From NCBI GenBank assembly GCA_900491605.1, contig UESW01004424.1:1-64000 (forward strand): 64,000 nucleotides of DNA, read 5' to 3'. Position numbers and translations under genes: made by a program. Numbering within the stretch: position 1 is the first letter of the stretch; the number at the start of each line of letters is the position of its first letter. The notes below the pieces were generated by a model. That model saw only the letters and a program-made list of their open reading frames with translations. It was not told the DNA's origin and did no database searches. Source of the DNA: Calamus simplicifolius. Taxonomy: Eukaryota > Streptophyta > Magnoliopsida > Arecales > Arecaceae. This document shows, piece after piece, positions 34,306-44,477 of the stretch.

Positions 34306-35189
34306 TGTTGCCGCCGGGATCCGTCCTCCAACTCGGGCGCGGTCGATCTCCAAAGGGGGGCGGACCTGCATAAAAGTCCTCACGCGAGAGGCATTGGGGG
34401 TGGCCCTCCGCGGAAGACCCTCCGATGCTCAAGTCAGTGGAGAAGAAATCACGATCAACCAGATAGTGGGGAGGTGGATCTCTCCGGGAGGCCTCTCCGG
34501 GGGCGGCCAATCGGGAGCTCTAAAGGGCAAGAGCACCGACGAGCTGCCGGAGCGAGAGCAGGAGAGTGAGAGCGGGGGGTGTGAGCACGCATATATCCGT
34601 ACCTGAGGGAATCTGGGAGTGTCCTATTTATAGACTGTCACCTGGATCTTGAGCGCCTTCTGGAAGGTTCAGAGGTTGTTAGGATACGGGAGTGGATCGA
34701 ATCAGGCCGTTGTGGGGCTGTTGGGATCCGTATCTTGTCTGTTAGGGGATCGACGGCTGGGAGAACTCCTTGATGGCTTGAGATATGGTAGATGTGTAGG
34801 TCTCAGGTGGCCTTGATAGGTTCTAGACCATTTCTCAGTATGATTCCTTGTCTAGGGTGCCGTTACAGTAGGCTGAGGCTCTGCTGCGTCAGGTTCCGTG
34901 GAGGTGGGTATTGGATCGTGGGTCGTTCAGTGAAGCCAGGTCATGGAAGCTCGGGAGAAACGAACTACAGGAAGTTCGGGAGAGCCGAGCTATGGAAGGT
35001 CGAGCTACGGAAGCCCGGGGAGGCCGAGCTACGGAAGCCCGGGAAGGCCGAGCTACGGAAGCCTGGAAGGGCCGAGCTATGGAAGCCCGGAGAGGCCAAG
35101 CTACGGAAGCCCAGGGAAGACGAAGGGAGGAGGTCGGCCTTAGCCGCCTCGCATGGATATTGATGCAATGATAATTTTACCCCCCAACA
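34306..35189 (-). repeat. Tat 5' LTR
   Basis: 884 bp, begins TGTTGCCGCCGGG and ends CCCCCAACA on the plus strand. It is closely similar to the 3' LTR and 48 bp shorter, equal to two 24-bp repeat units (six against eight copies, at about 34975-35125). Confidence 0.92.
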
Positions 35190-36380
35190 TTGAGTAAATT
35201 TTTGGACTAAAAGTAGATTAGCTAGCGCATTAGGATAGTGAAGGATATCATTTAATATAATTGATTGGAATGGAATGTGATACGAGAAGATCCAATATAT
35301 TTGATAGCCAAACCTTCACCATTTCTAACTTGCACATCATCTAAGCCTTGATATAGATAGTTGATGGTTAAATTTTCAAAATCACCATTAATGTGGTAAG
35401 TAGCTCCAATGCCCGTATTCCATATAGAGTTGTTGTAGACAATGGTATGGCTATTATTGCAGCAAGTCACTAAGGAGGAAGTCAACCTTGGAAAGCTAGA
35501 TCAAGGTGATGATAGCAGTCTAAGGTTGTTTTGTTATATATTTGGTAGATAGGTCATATAGTATTTTGCTGAGTTGGATTATTAGGCCCTCTGCGATATT
35601 ATTGAGATCAATTTTGAATATTGAATATACACTATTGCTAATAATTATTAGGATGCTACTACTGATTATTAGATGGACAACGGTCATTATTTTGCTCGTT
35701 GGACCTATTACGATTTGTTGTAAATGTTATAACATTGAGTTGTATGGTTTTGAATGCCCCACAAAAACTCAATTTTTCTACTTAAAAAAAAAGGCTTTAA
35801 AGTTCTTCCACTATGACTAGTGCATATGTTGCACGTATTCTAATTGCTATTTGAAATAGTCTATAGGACTTTGAAAGACCTGTTGAGGTATAAATAAGAG
35901 TATCCATATCATTTATGAGCTTTCCACTAGCTAGTTGCTAGTTGGTCCTTCATTTGTTTAATTTGCAATAAATACTCTTGCATTGAGAGAAAATCTTTAT
36001 GTATCTTACCTAGTTGCTGGTTCAGGTAAATGATGTGGGATTGAGTAATGGTCCTAAATCATCTCTCAAGTACTTTTCATGCCTTCCTTGTAAATTTGAA
36101 ACCAATGATGTAAAGAATGGCAGTCTCTGTAAAGGTAGCATTAATTCAAGATAGCACCATTTGATCATTTTCATACTACTTATCAAAAGTAGTATTCATA
36201 ATTCTTTTATCACCATTCAAAATAGTCTCTGGATGAGCAAAAGTGCTTCCATTAATTATACCCATCAATTTATGTTCTCTTAAGATGAGAAAAATAAAGA
36301 GAACTCCATATAAGATAATTATTGGAGTCAAGCTTGATAGGAATTAAACTAGCAATGTTAACAATTACGAGAGGAGCCGA
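35190..36380 (-). pseudogene. Copia gag and protease region
   Basis: The minus-strand frame 35252-35485 reads WNTGIGATYHINGDFENLTI, then DDVQVRNGEGLAIKYIGSS, the copia protease to pre-integrase block (usual motif DTGATHH; here NTGIGATYH, so the Asp is lost). Upstream sequence to about 36380 is gag, recognisable only by position and a poor zinc-knuckle trace near 35750. Confidence 0.7.
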
Positions 36381-36429
36381 TGAAGATTTTGATGTAGTGA
36401 TAAAAAAATGATGATCCTGCTATAACACT

Positions 36430-36790
36430 AAGATATTTGATCTTAGGTATTGGTTTTCTCTAAAACTAAAAAAGTTGAAATATTTTGGGAATAATAGTCG
36501 ATATTTTTTCGACTGCCATGATGTGATATAGTTATAGGCATGATATCATAAGGATACATAAAGAAAGTTCAACTCAACTAATTTGGGTTTAAATTATAAA
36601 ATTTAAAATTCAAATTTAAAATACAATAGAAGAAGAGAGTCTTTATATCCCATAATTAATAAAGGCTTGTGTATTCCATAATTGTATGAATTGATCATAA
36701 TCAAATCATACCATGTTGCTATCAAATTAAATCTGTTGTCATTTCATAATTATATTAATCAAATCATACTGAATCAAATTTACCATCATA
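36430..36790 (-). repeat. Copia 5' LTR
   Basis: Same-orientation match to 7430-7785, more diverged than either gypsy LTR pair, consistent with this being the oldest element of the nest. Confidence 0.68.
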
Positions 36791-39043
36791 TTTACTGGCA
36801 ACCAATTACCTAACTATAACTTGTCTCTATGCATGATGTGGAGCTGTTAACGTTTGCGATACCACTACCACGGTGGATGCGGGGTGGTGAGAAAATGAAG
36901 GCAAGAATTTCTCTAATGGAATCATATAGCAGAGGATCTATATTTCGTGGTAGCGATAAGGAAATGGAGGAGACAGTATCTATTGGAAGAATATGATGAT
37001 GATTGGGAGTGGCTTCAAAATGAGGAAAAGGATCTACATTTCTATTGGGTTTAGCTAACAAGATCCTTTACTATATCAATGGTTCTAATTTTTTATTAAA
37101 AAAATAAAAAAGTATATTAACCAAATCCATATTATTATTTTCTACTTAATATTTACATTAATTATGTGTAAAACTGGACTTAGCTAAGTTCAGGATCCGA
37201 TCACCTTTCCTACTCTTCGATCAACATGAATTCCGAGGTCATCCCACCTTTTTAATCTTTTTTATCTTTAGGATCCATCAACTTTGTGGATCTAGGATAA
37301 GGGAGGTAATCAGATATAGGCTTAGCTATATTTGAATGTAACTAAATCTAGCTTTATATATACACATATGTACGCACCCCATGAACCATCTTTCATTGAG
37401 GTGGTCTATAATAACGGAGCTAATAACAAGATAACATATATTAAAGGGAGAGGAATCTCACAAATTAAAATAAAAAAAGAAAGGAGCAATCATAATTATT
37501 AACACTTAGAAGATATGAGATTTGAAGGTTAAAAGAGTGAGCATCAAGTTCAACTTCTTCTTCTACACTGCTGTATTCAAACCAACTAAAATATTGCATA
37601 CCTTCTCTCAGGTTGTTTTAAAAGTTTGGAGGGCTCTTCTAATCTACCAAATACATTCATAACAAGATTATGTTGTTGGCAAGCATTCTGCCATGACATG
37701 TTCCATTTGTACAACATGTCTAACTTGACACTTCAGTTGGAGATGTTCTAAATTTTCCTCTTGATCATCACAAAGATCACTGTAAAAGAGATACGGATTC
37801 AAAAGATTTCTACTAATATGAGTTTTTTTCTGCAATATAGTTTCCTCCAAGTTTTCGCCAAAAGAAAAAGTTACTCCAAGTGAAGCAGGAGACTTCTTGG
37901 CTCATGAGAACTGGAGATTTTGATGTTCCTTGAGTTGCTATATCATCACATTGTAGGCCTCCTAGTAGTTAATATTATAGTTTTCATTTGCACCCTGGGA
38001 TAATTGATCTATTCAAATGACCTTGTGGATTGGTTCCTTCATAATAAACTACAACAAGTCTGTTGAAAAAAGATATTTTCTAGTTGTCTCTAGTTTCAAT
38101 GTTGATTATTATATGATGTAGAATAAAAGAGATTTTAAGCTTTAAGACTAAAATCTGATAAGAATTAGAGGGATCTTGGGTTTTGATGTAGAATTTGAGA
38201 TATTTTGGGCTTTGATACCAAAATTCAATACAAGCAAGCCTACATGAAGAGATAATTGTTGGTTTCATGCCAACAATTTAAAAAGTCTTTAATTAATACT
38301 TCTAACATCTCTATTAAATATTTGAGAGAAGAATCATGGTCTCGTAATATAGCAATAGAGAGATTTTTAAGTAAAAAAAGAAAGAAAACTTCAAACTTTA
38401 TTATATTTTTTTGTGATAATAGAATACTTTATTATTGTTTATAGAGAGTCTTACTTGTAAAATGAGATCTAAGCTCCTTAAAGCTTGATCGGAATAGTTG
38501 TTCATCCCAACTATTGGCTAGCAGGTATCTTGCCTAATTATTAGGAAATAGCCATTTAAAGCATCTCAGGAACCAATGCAAACAAGGCCTTAATTTTGGA
38601 AGTAAATTTTTTTGAAAACTTTAATTATATCAATACCAGTAAAACTTTCTTTTCAATTGATGTGCATTGAATTATCTTTTCTAATGTATTTGCAAATAAA
38701 TTTAAAATTTAAGTTCATTAGACAAGTATTATTTTTTATTTTTTTGAAGAAGTGTATATATATCAGTAAGGTGATCTTATAAGATATGCTCTATCTCACT
38801 ACCTTAGTTTAATATAAATTTTCAAGGACCATCCTTCAATCTCATTGGCATATAACTTTGGATGTAATTATGCTTCATTTTTTATTTTTAGTAAATCGTC
38901 CACCCTATATTTTCTTGATGAGTCTTCTTTCTAGATATTAATTTTTTTTAACTTATATAATTGATTGATATACAAACCTTTAGTTGTGCTATCATATCAA
39001 ACCCTTGCACACTGGAATAAATTAAACAGTATTTATAGAGAAT
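36791..39043. other. No gene; weak LINE-like trace
   Basis: AT-rich and mostly featureless. At about 37660-37860 the minus strand reads ETILQKKTHISRNLL, LCDDQEENLEHLQLKCQVRH, which loosely resembles the zinc-finger region following reverse transcriptase in plant LINEs. No RT domain accompanies it, so this is tentative. Confidence 0.3.
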
Positions 39044-39616
39044 CACTACAACAAAATTCGAGTGTAACAACTCTTTTTTCCGATGCTAGGGGTAAGCGTC
39101 GAGAATTTTCGCAGGCTACCGACGCTTTTTAGAAGTGTCGGCAAAAAAAAAATTTTTTTTTACGATAATTTTTTAGATGCCGACGCTTTCTAAAGCGTCG
39201 GCATTATATTTTTTGATTTTTTTATCGAAGTCGACGCTTTCCAGAGCGTCGGCGGTTAAGCATTCATCTTTTTCTTCGCAAACCCTAGCCGCTCTCGGCC
39301 TTCTGTATGCCGTCTTTTTGGGCGGGAGGAACCCATCCACAAGGTCCTCGACAGCGGCAAGCATAGGAATCGCCTCTCTTCCCCATCACTTCTTCACCCC
39401 GTTTCACCCATTTGTTCCCTTTGATTTCTTCATCTAGATTAGGTTTTTCTTTTTCTTTTTTTTCTTTTTTGTTTTTCCTGAAATGTTAATCAAATCCCAT
39501 ATGGTTAGGTTAAACGGGTTGCTTACTGGGATCTAGTGTTTAAGTCTATCTCCGTCGCCTAAATGGGAGATCGAGATTAACAGAGCCTTTGTCGTCAATG
39601 TCGTGCTCTCTCTGAG

Positions 39617-39860
39617 GTACGAGATTAACAGAGCCTTTGTCATTCTAAGGGAGATCGCATCGGGACGGGACCTCAAGAAGTTCATTTCTGTATGTTATTT
39701 GTCTTGTGCCTTCCTTTGATCTTATATGTCACTTTAAGAGCTTTCGGCTTATGTTGTTTTGTACTTACGATGCCCATGGTTTCTTAGGTGATTGCTGGAC
39801 TCTGGGTTCTTTCTATCCTTGGGAGCTGCTTCAATTTCTTGACCTTGTTCTATATCAGTA
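39617..39860 (+). pseudogene. Captured reticulon-like (RTNLB) gene fragment
   Basis: Exon 39617-39690 reads YEINRAFVILREIASGRDLK, then KFIS. A GTATGT...TTTCTTAG intron follows (about 39691-39787). The next exon reads VIAGLWVLSILGSCFNFLTL, then FYI, to about 39859. This is the hydrophobic reticulon domain that shapes ER tubules. A 21-bp piece covering GAGATTAACAGAGCC is present twice (about 39573 and 39622). Only the domain centre is present, so it is a captured fragment. Confidence 0.85.
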
Positions 39861-40023
39861 ATGATATCTTTTTCTCTCAGTCTTTCTAAGTTAAATTCTC
39901 TTGCATTAAAGTTCTAAAATTCTCTAATGCATTAAAGTTCTAAACGTTTTGTTGGATCTTTTGTGAATGAAATAAAGTCAGTTACTAAACTGCATAGGAA
40001 GCGGTGGATTGTTTTGTAATGAC

Positions 40024-40200
40024 CTTGTGGCGCTTGTATGTCGTTGAGCCCTACAACAGCGTCCTCTCCATCCACTCCCTTATTGAGCACTCCGATGTCG
40101 CCATGCTCCTCGATAATTAACAAGGCCATCTACGACATCTGCCGCCGCTCCCTCGACATCGAGCATCCCCCACCTACACCAATCTGAACCGCCTTGTCTC
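40024..40200 (+). pseudogene. Captured alpha-tubulin exon fragment
   Basis: Plus-strand reading gives VEPYNSVLSIHSLIEHSDVA, MLLDN, a stop/indel, then KAIYDICRRSLDIEHPPTYT, NLNRLVSQ. This is the alpha-tubulin segment around residues 180-230. One stop and a small indel show decay after capture. A CAGGTTAACA follows at 40201, likely the start of an intron. Confidence 0.88.
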
Positions 40201-40618
40201 CCAGGTTAACATAACCCCCATATCGCCCTCCTTCTATATCTGATCTTGTCTTCTTGGTGTTTGTGTTGAAGCCTTTCGGAAGATGCTTAAAACAGGTGAT
40301 TTCATCCCAAGTTAACATAACCCCAAGGATTGGAACGCTGCCTTCTTCTCAATTCTCATTATCAATTCCCACCTACGGTGCCGACGCTTTAAAAAGCATC
40401 GGCATCGTAAGCGTCGGCATCGTAATTCTGCCGACGCTTTTTAAAGTGTTGGCATCGTAATTTGCCGACGCTTTTTAAAAGCGTCGAAAAATTTCGTCTC
40501 CACTCTCGATTTCCTAACGCTACTATAAGCATCGATAAGCTATTTTCTGACGCTAGAAAAGCGTCAAAAAATTACTAATTACTTTAAAAGCATCGTTATC
40601 CCTAAAATTACTGTAGTG

Positions 40619-42540
40619 AATTTAGAAGCGCTAGCATAAATCTACAACATCTTTAAACAATCAAAGAGGTGTACTAATTAATGAGTTTTGTCCGGTGCAT
40701 ATTTTAATGGTTAAAAAAACTTTAGCAAATGAAATAAAAAAATTCAAAGAAAAGAAAATAATAATATTCAAAATATATCATTCTACATTGATTTAATTAG
40801 TTTTTTTTCCCTATCATATAACCAAGAAAGTTGGATCCTTTTAGAAAAAACATTGTTAACTATGTTTTTAATTCTTGTATTTAGGACTATAAAATTTTTT
40901 ATTATGTTCTTATACTACGTACCATTTTTTACTTCATTGTAGATTTTGCCGTAAAAAAAAAAAAAAAAAAAAAAAAATCTACGTAGCGAATGACAACTAC
41001 TAGCACTGGTCGTTCGATCTCTCAAGTCCAACCACCGTAGCCGCTAGAAGACTAAGAGCGGTTGTGGTTGTTGGAGATGCAAACTTTGGAGAGTGTCCAG
41101 AGGGCTTCAGCGCAGCCGAACTCGACGGCAAGCTTCACCTCGATGCGGCCACTTGTGGTGGTGGTAATAATCCATGGGCCACGAGGAATTGGAAGACAAG
41201 CGGCCAACATGGCCAAAATTGGCCCTCGCCACTGCCGACATCCCTTGGATGAGGGAATGGATCGATGTGGGAGACTTCCGGCCTGGTGGACGGAGGTCGT
41301 AAGGGGAACCTCAAAGGAGAGGAGATAGTGGTTTGTGGGCGGCCATCTAGCTAGGAGAGAAGGGTCGTGACTCGTGACGCAGGCCTGGAGGTGCGTGGGG
41401 AATCGAAGAGGATTCCAATTTACGATGGTGAAGAGGATTCAATTTACGATGGTGAGCTCACGAAGGAGGATAATGAATCAATGATGCAGTCAAGGATGGA
41501 GGTGAGGTTGGTGAGGGTGACTATTTGGGCATCGGCGGAGGGCCCGTTGTGGAGGAGGGTGAGAAGCGAGCAAGTTAGTGAACGAGTCCGTAAGTGTTGG
41601 TGGACTGCATTAATTAATGGTCTCTTGAAGCCAACAGCGTCGTCGTCCCCTTCGACGACGGCTTCCTCCATGACACAACCTCCCAGCTTTACGTCACCGT
41701 CGCCACTCTCATGGAGAAGGTCGTCTTGGCCCCTCCTTCATGGCTTCCCTCCGCCTCCCCTTCCTCGATTTAGACAACCCCTCGTGCGTTTGAACTTTGA
41801 ACTTTGAACTCCTCTTCGGCCTAGAGGACCTGGAGTGCGGAGGCTCGGGACGTCTTGGGGCCGGGCCGGTTGGGAAGGCGGGGAGGACTTCGGTACGTGG
41901 GGCCTGCGATGCCAACCAACCAGCCTGATGGCACCGCAATGGCGAAGTTCTGCGGTCAGGTGGCGGCCGTGATGTGGCACTGCCATCGGGTGCGTCACGG
42001 GGAATTTGGTGGATGGAGAGAGCATTATGCGGTTGGATCGGCTACTCTCCAAGTGGTGGATGGGTCCACCTTCTCTATCTTCGGGTGGTGGATGTGCCGG
42101 TGGGAGCCACTTTGCTTTTGCCGAGCAATCACAATCGCAAATTAGTCCGGTGAACACGCTATATATACAGTAAAACTAAGAACAACGAAAGAATATGATA
42201 AAAATTTGGTTAAACTATAAATTAATTTATGTACTTTTATTATTTGATTTTAAACTTTAAAAAATTTTTTTTATTTGATCACTTTAATTTCTATCGTTAA
42301 ATAAAAACGTTATTTATTTTTATCCTATGTGGCATCATTCGTAGTGGCACACGTAGCATCCAAATGAAAAATAAAATTGAAATCCACAAATAACCCATTA
42401 ACTTATTATTTAATAATTTAAAAATATTAAAAATTTAATATTAAAATAAAATAACTCCTGATTATCTCAAACGTTAATCCTTTTTAACAACTCTCAAGAT
42501 ATACCAAAATTTAAAATTAAGCCAATCCTGATCAACAACA
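40619..42540. other. Unassigned; A25 run and GC-rich gene-like block
   Basis: An uninterrupted run of 25 A lies at 40953-40977. From 40985 to about 42150 composition is GC-rich with codon-like bias and several medium frames on both strands (for example 41367-41807 plus, 41738-42157 minus), none of which I recognise. The rest is AT-rich. This could be another captured or decayed gene. Confidence 0.4.
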
Positions 42541-42667
42541 TATTTTGGATGGAGAAGGAGGCCCAGGGTGTTTACATACTCAAGATCCCTTGGGTTCTAC
42601 GTAGGAGCGCAAGGGCAACATTTGGTTAAACTCAACCAAAGGAATATGACAAAAAAGTGCAACAAAG

Positions 42668-42692
42668 AGAGAGAGAGAGAGAGAGAGAGAGG
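42668..42692. repeat. GA microsatellite
   Basis: Perfect (GA)n run of about 12 units. Confidence 0.9.
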
Positions 42693-42879
42693 AGAATGAA
42701 AAATGACGGAGGAAGATTAGAGCAAGAAAATGCAGAAAATAAAATAAAATAAAGTAAAATAAATACAAGAAGAAAATGGGAAAGTGGGTATGGAAGAAGG
42801 AATCAATCTCTGCTCCACCATGTACCATCTCAAGAGAGAGAACAAGATGAAGAGGGGGCCGTAGAGTTCGAGCGCCCGA

Positions 42880-43084
42880 TTGGAATAGGGGTTTCACGTC
42901 AACCCTTCTCCTGGGTCTTAGATGAAAGCCATGGCTTTTTGTCTGCCAACCCAGCACAGTCTGTGGATTCCGTCACCTAGGTAGAGAAGTTCTGGAGGTC
43001 GGCAATCCGCTTGAGATGCTCCACGACGAGCTGCTTCGAGTCGTACTCTCGGATCTTCTTCCTCGCCAACCCCTCCTCCTCCAT
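42880..43084 (-). pseudogene. ATP-citrate lyase alpha-subunit fragment
   Basis: Begins at the ATG at 43084 as MEEEGLARKKIREYDSKQLV, then VEHLKRIADLQNFST, a TAG stop, and VTESTDCAGLADKKPWLSS. This is the N-terminus of plant ATP-citrate synthase alpha chain (ARKKIREYDSK is its signature), a cytosolic enzyme making acetyl-CoA. Beyond 42905 similarity continues poorly in another frame. The rest of the protein is absent. Confidence 0.8.
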
Positions 43085-43273
43085 GCTGGATCGATTTTGA
43101 GATCTCTCAAAGCCTCGATTCAAGCATCCAAGGAGAGGTTCCTTCGAAGATAGGTAGATGGGAGCCAAGAGAGGGATGGGCATGACGGTGCATGGATAGC
43201 TGCGAAGGCGGAGGAGAAGGCATTGCTCGAGAGGGAGGAGAAGCGCCCCAAAGGTGAGATCAATCACCAAAAG

Positions 43274-44362
43274 CATAATTGTCAGAACTGGACCGGACCG
43301 GCCGGTTGGACCGATTGGATTCGAAGGCTAAGTCGGTTCAATTCTAACATAAAACCGGATATGCAAGGCATCCGAAATAACCCGGTTAACCCGTCCGGTT
43401 CACCCGTGAACCATTCAACCCAGTCTGAACCGGACGGGTAACAAGTTTATCAATGCATTTTAAATTCTCTGACTTTTGCTTCTTTCGAGTTTCGACTTTC
43501 GACTTTCTGAGTTGCGACTTTCTCAATTCTTCTCCTTGCGGAACCCACCTCGGATTCGAGCTTGGAGATGTAAGCAATGAGAGCGGCCTTGTCCCTCCTC
43601 CTCATCGACTCTTCATCGAACCCCGCCTTTGGAGCCGGTTCTAGATCACCTCGTCCCCCCGGGGTCCCACCGTTCATCGGCGGGGAAGCACCGACAACCC
43701 TTGGAGCCAGCAATTGGGCAGCATCGGAGGCCAGCAGTGAGGCCTTCAGCCGCGGGCTTGCCATCTCATCGGCGAAAACCCTAGATCGCCGAGCTCAATG
43801 GCACCGAGACTATCCTTGAACTCAAAGGACTCCTCCCTTTCTGGGCTTCGAGGGGAAGTCCCCTTGCTGTAAAAGAGAGGAGAGGTTTGAACAAGAGATC
43901 CCTTCCAATGTGCAGTATGCGAAATGGGCGGTCGATTGGCTTCGGCTTTCCATTTTTATGCGATGGGGAATCTGCACACTTTCGGTATGCTTACGTCCTC
44001 TGATTTCTCGGCACGAAAGCAATATAAATTAAGGTAATATTTTGAGTGTTAAATTTTAAATATAGGTATATTGAGCGGATAGTTTTAAATTTTAAAAGAT
44101 TACTTTATATATTATTTTTGAATTATTAGTTTAATGTGTTTATATGATTATAATTTAAAGTTTTTTATGGTATTAAATGTTAAAATTTATTATTATGTTG
44201 ATCTTAATTTTTTATTAAAAATTAATTTTTATTAATATAAATATATTTTTATATTAAAATAATTGAATTGATGGTTCAACCAGTAACCCGACGGTTGAAC
44301 CGGTGACCCGATGACCCAAGCTCTTGGTCGGATCGATGTCTAGGCTGGGTCTGACAATTATG
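43274..44362. mobile_element. TIR element 1 carrying a CRWN exon
   Basis: Bounded by CATAATTGTCAGA and its perfect inverted copy TCTGACAATTATG. Next to each end are GGTTGAACCGG/CCGGCCGGTTGG motifs. No transposase. The interior is related over its whole length to the second copy at 44478-45554. I could not identify a target duplication, so the superfamily is uncertain (Mutator-like or hAT-like). Confidence 0.8.
43549..43764 (-). pseudogene. Captured CRWN/NMCP first exon, copy 1
   Basis: Starts MASPRLKASLLASDAAQLLA. After a GC-rich stretch it reads GFDEESMRRRDKAALIAYIS, then KLESE, ending at a GAG/GTGGGT donor. This is the N-terminus of plant CROWDED NUCLEI / nuclear matrix constituent proteins, coiled-coil lamina-like proteins of the nuclear envelope. 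The usual DEAIWKRL block is lost here but kept in copy 2. Sequence beyond the ATG resembles a leader (CTAGGGTTTTCGCCG), so 5' flanking DNA was captured too. Confidence 0.8.
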
Positions 44363-44477
44363 GCTTGAAGAGTAAACTCGGGAGGAGCTTAAAAAATAAA
44401 ATAGGGCAAGGAGGGGGCAAAAGAGAGAGGGAGAGGGGCCCATCTGGGGACTTTCTGGGACACAAGAGGGTTTGGAG

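Larger units (their letters stand above)
19930..35189 (-). mobile_element. Ty3/gypsy retrotransposon, Tat lineage, nested in the copia element
   Basis: A 15.3-kb element in minus orientation with LTRs at 34306-35189 (5') and 19930-20861 (3'). Flanking 5-mers are ATGAG and TTGAG, a target duplication with one mismatch. gag, protease, RT with RNase H, a second RNase H domain and integrase occupy 28833-34223. The extra RNase H after the normal one is diagnostic of the Tat lineage. Between integrase and the 3' LTR are about 8 kb carrying apparent genes in the opposite (plus) strand and three minisatellites. The polyprotein frames are interrupted. Confidence 0.92.
7430..36790 (-). mobile_element. 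Ty1/copia LTR retrotransposon, degenerate, split by two insertions
   Basis: Reading from high to low coordinates gives LTR (about 36430-36790), gag and protease (35190-36380), integrase (18880-19929), reverse transcriptase (17831-18310), RNase H (7803-8491) and LTR (about 7430-7785). This is the copia order of PR-INT-RT-RH. Removing the two nested gypsy elements leaves roughly 4.8 kb, a normal copia length. Every domain carries stops and frameshifts. The purine-rich GAGGGAG directly before the 3' LTR is a good polypurine tract. I could not identify its own target duplication. Confidence 0.85.
39044..40618. mobile_element. Non-autonomous CACTA element carrying host gene fragments
   Basis: Termini are CACTACAACAAAATT at 39044 and the inverted AAAATTACTGTAGTG ending 40618, flanked by the 3-bp duplication AAT (39041-39043 and 40619-40621). 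Subterminal regions hold many copies of GCCGACGCTTTTTAAAAGCGTCGGC-type motifs in both orientations (about 39100-39260 and 40375-40610), as usual for CACTA/EnSpm elements. There is no transposase. The interior carries exon-intron pieces of two unrelated genes. Confidence 0.93.

Noticed and set aside
40953..40977. A25 run as a retrogene poly(A) tail
   Set aside because: No recognisable retrogene or LINE 3' end lies upstream; the preceding sequence is the CACTA element and AT-rich DNA with no matching target duplication.
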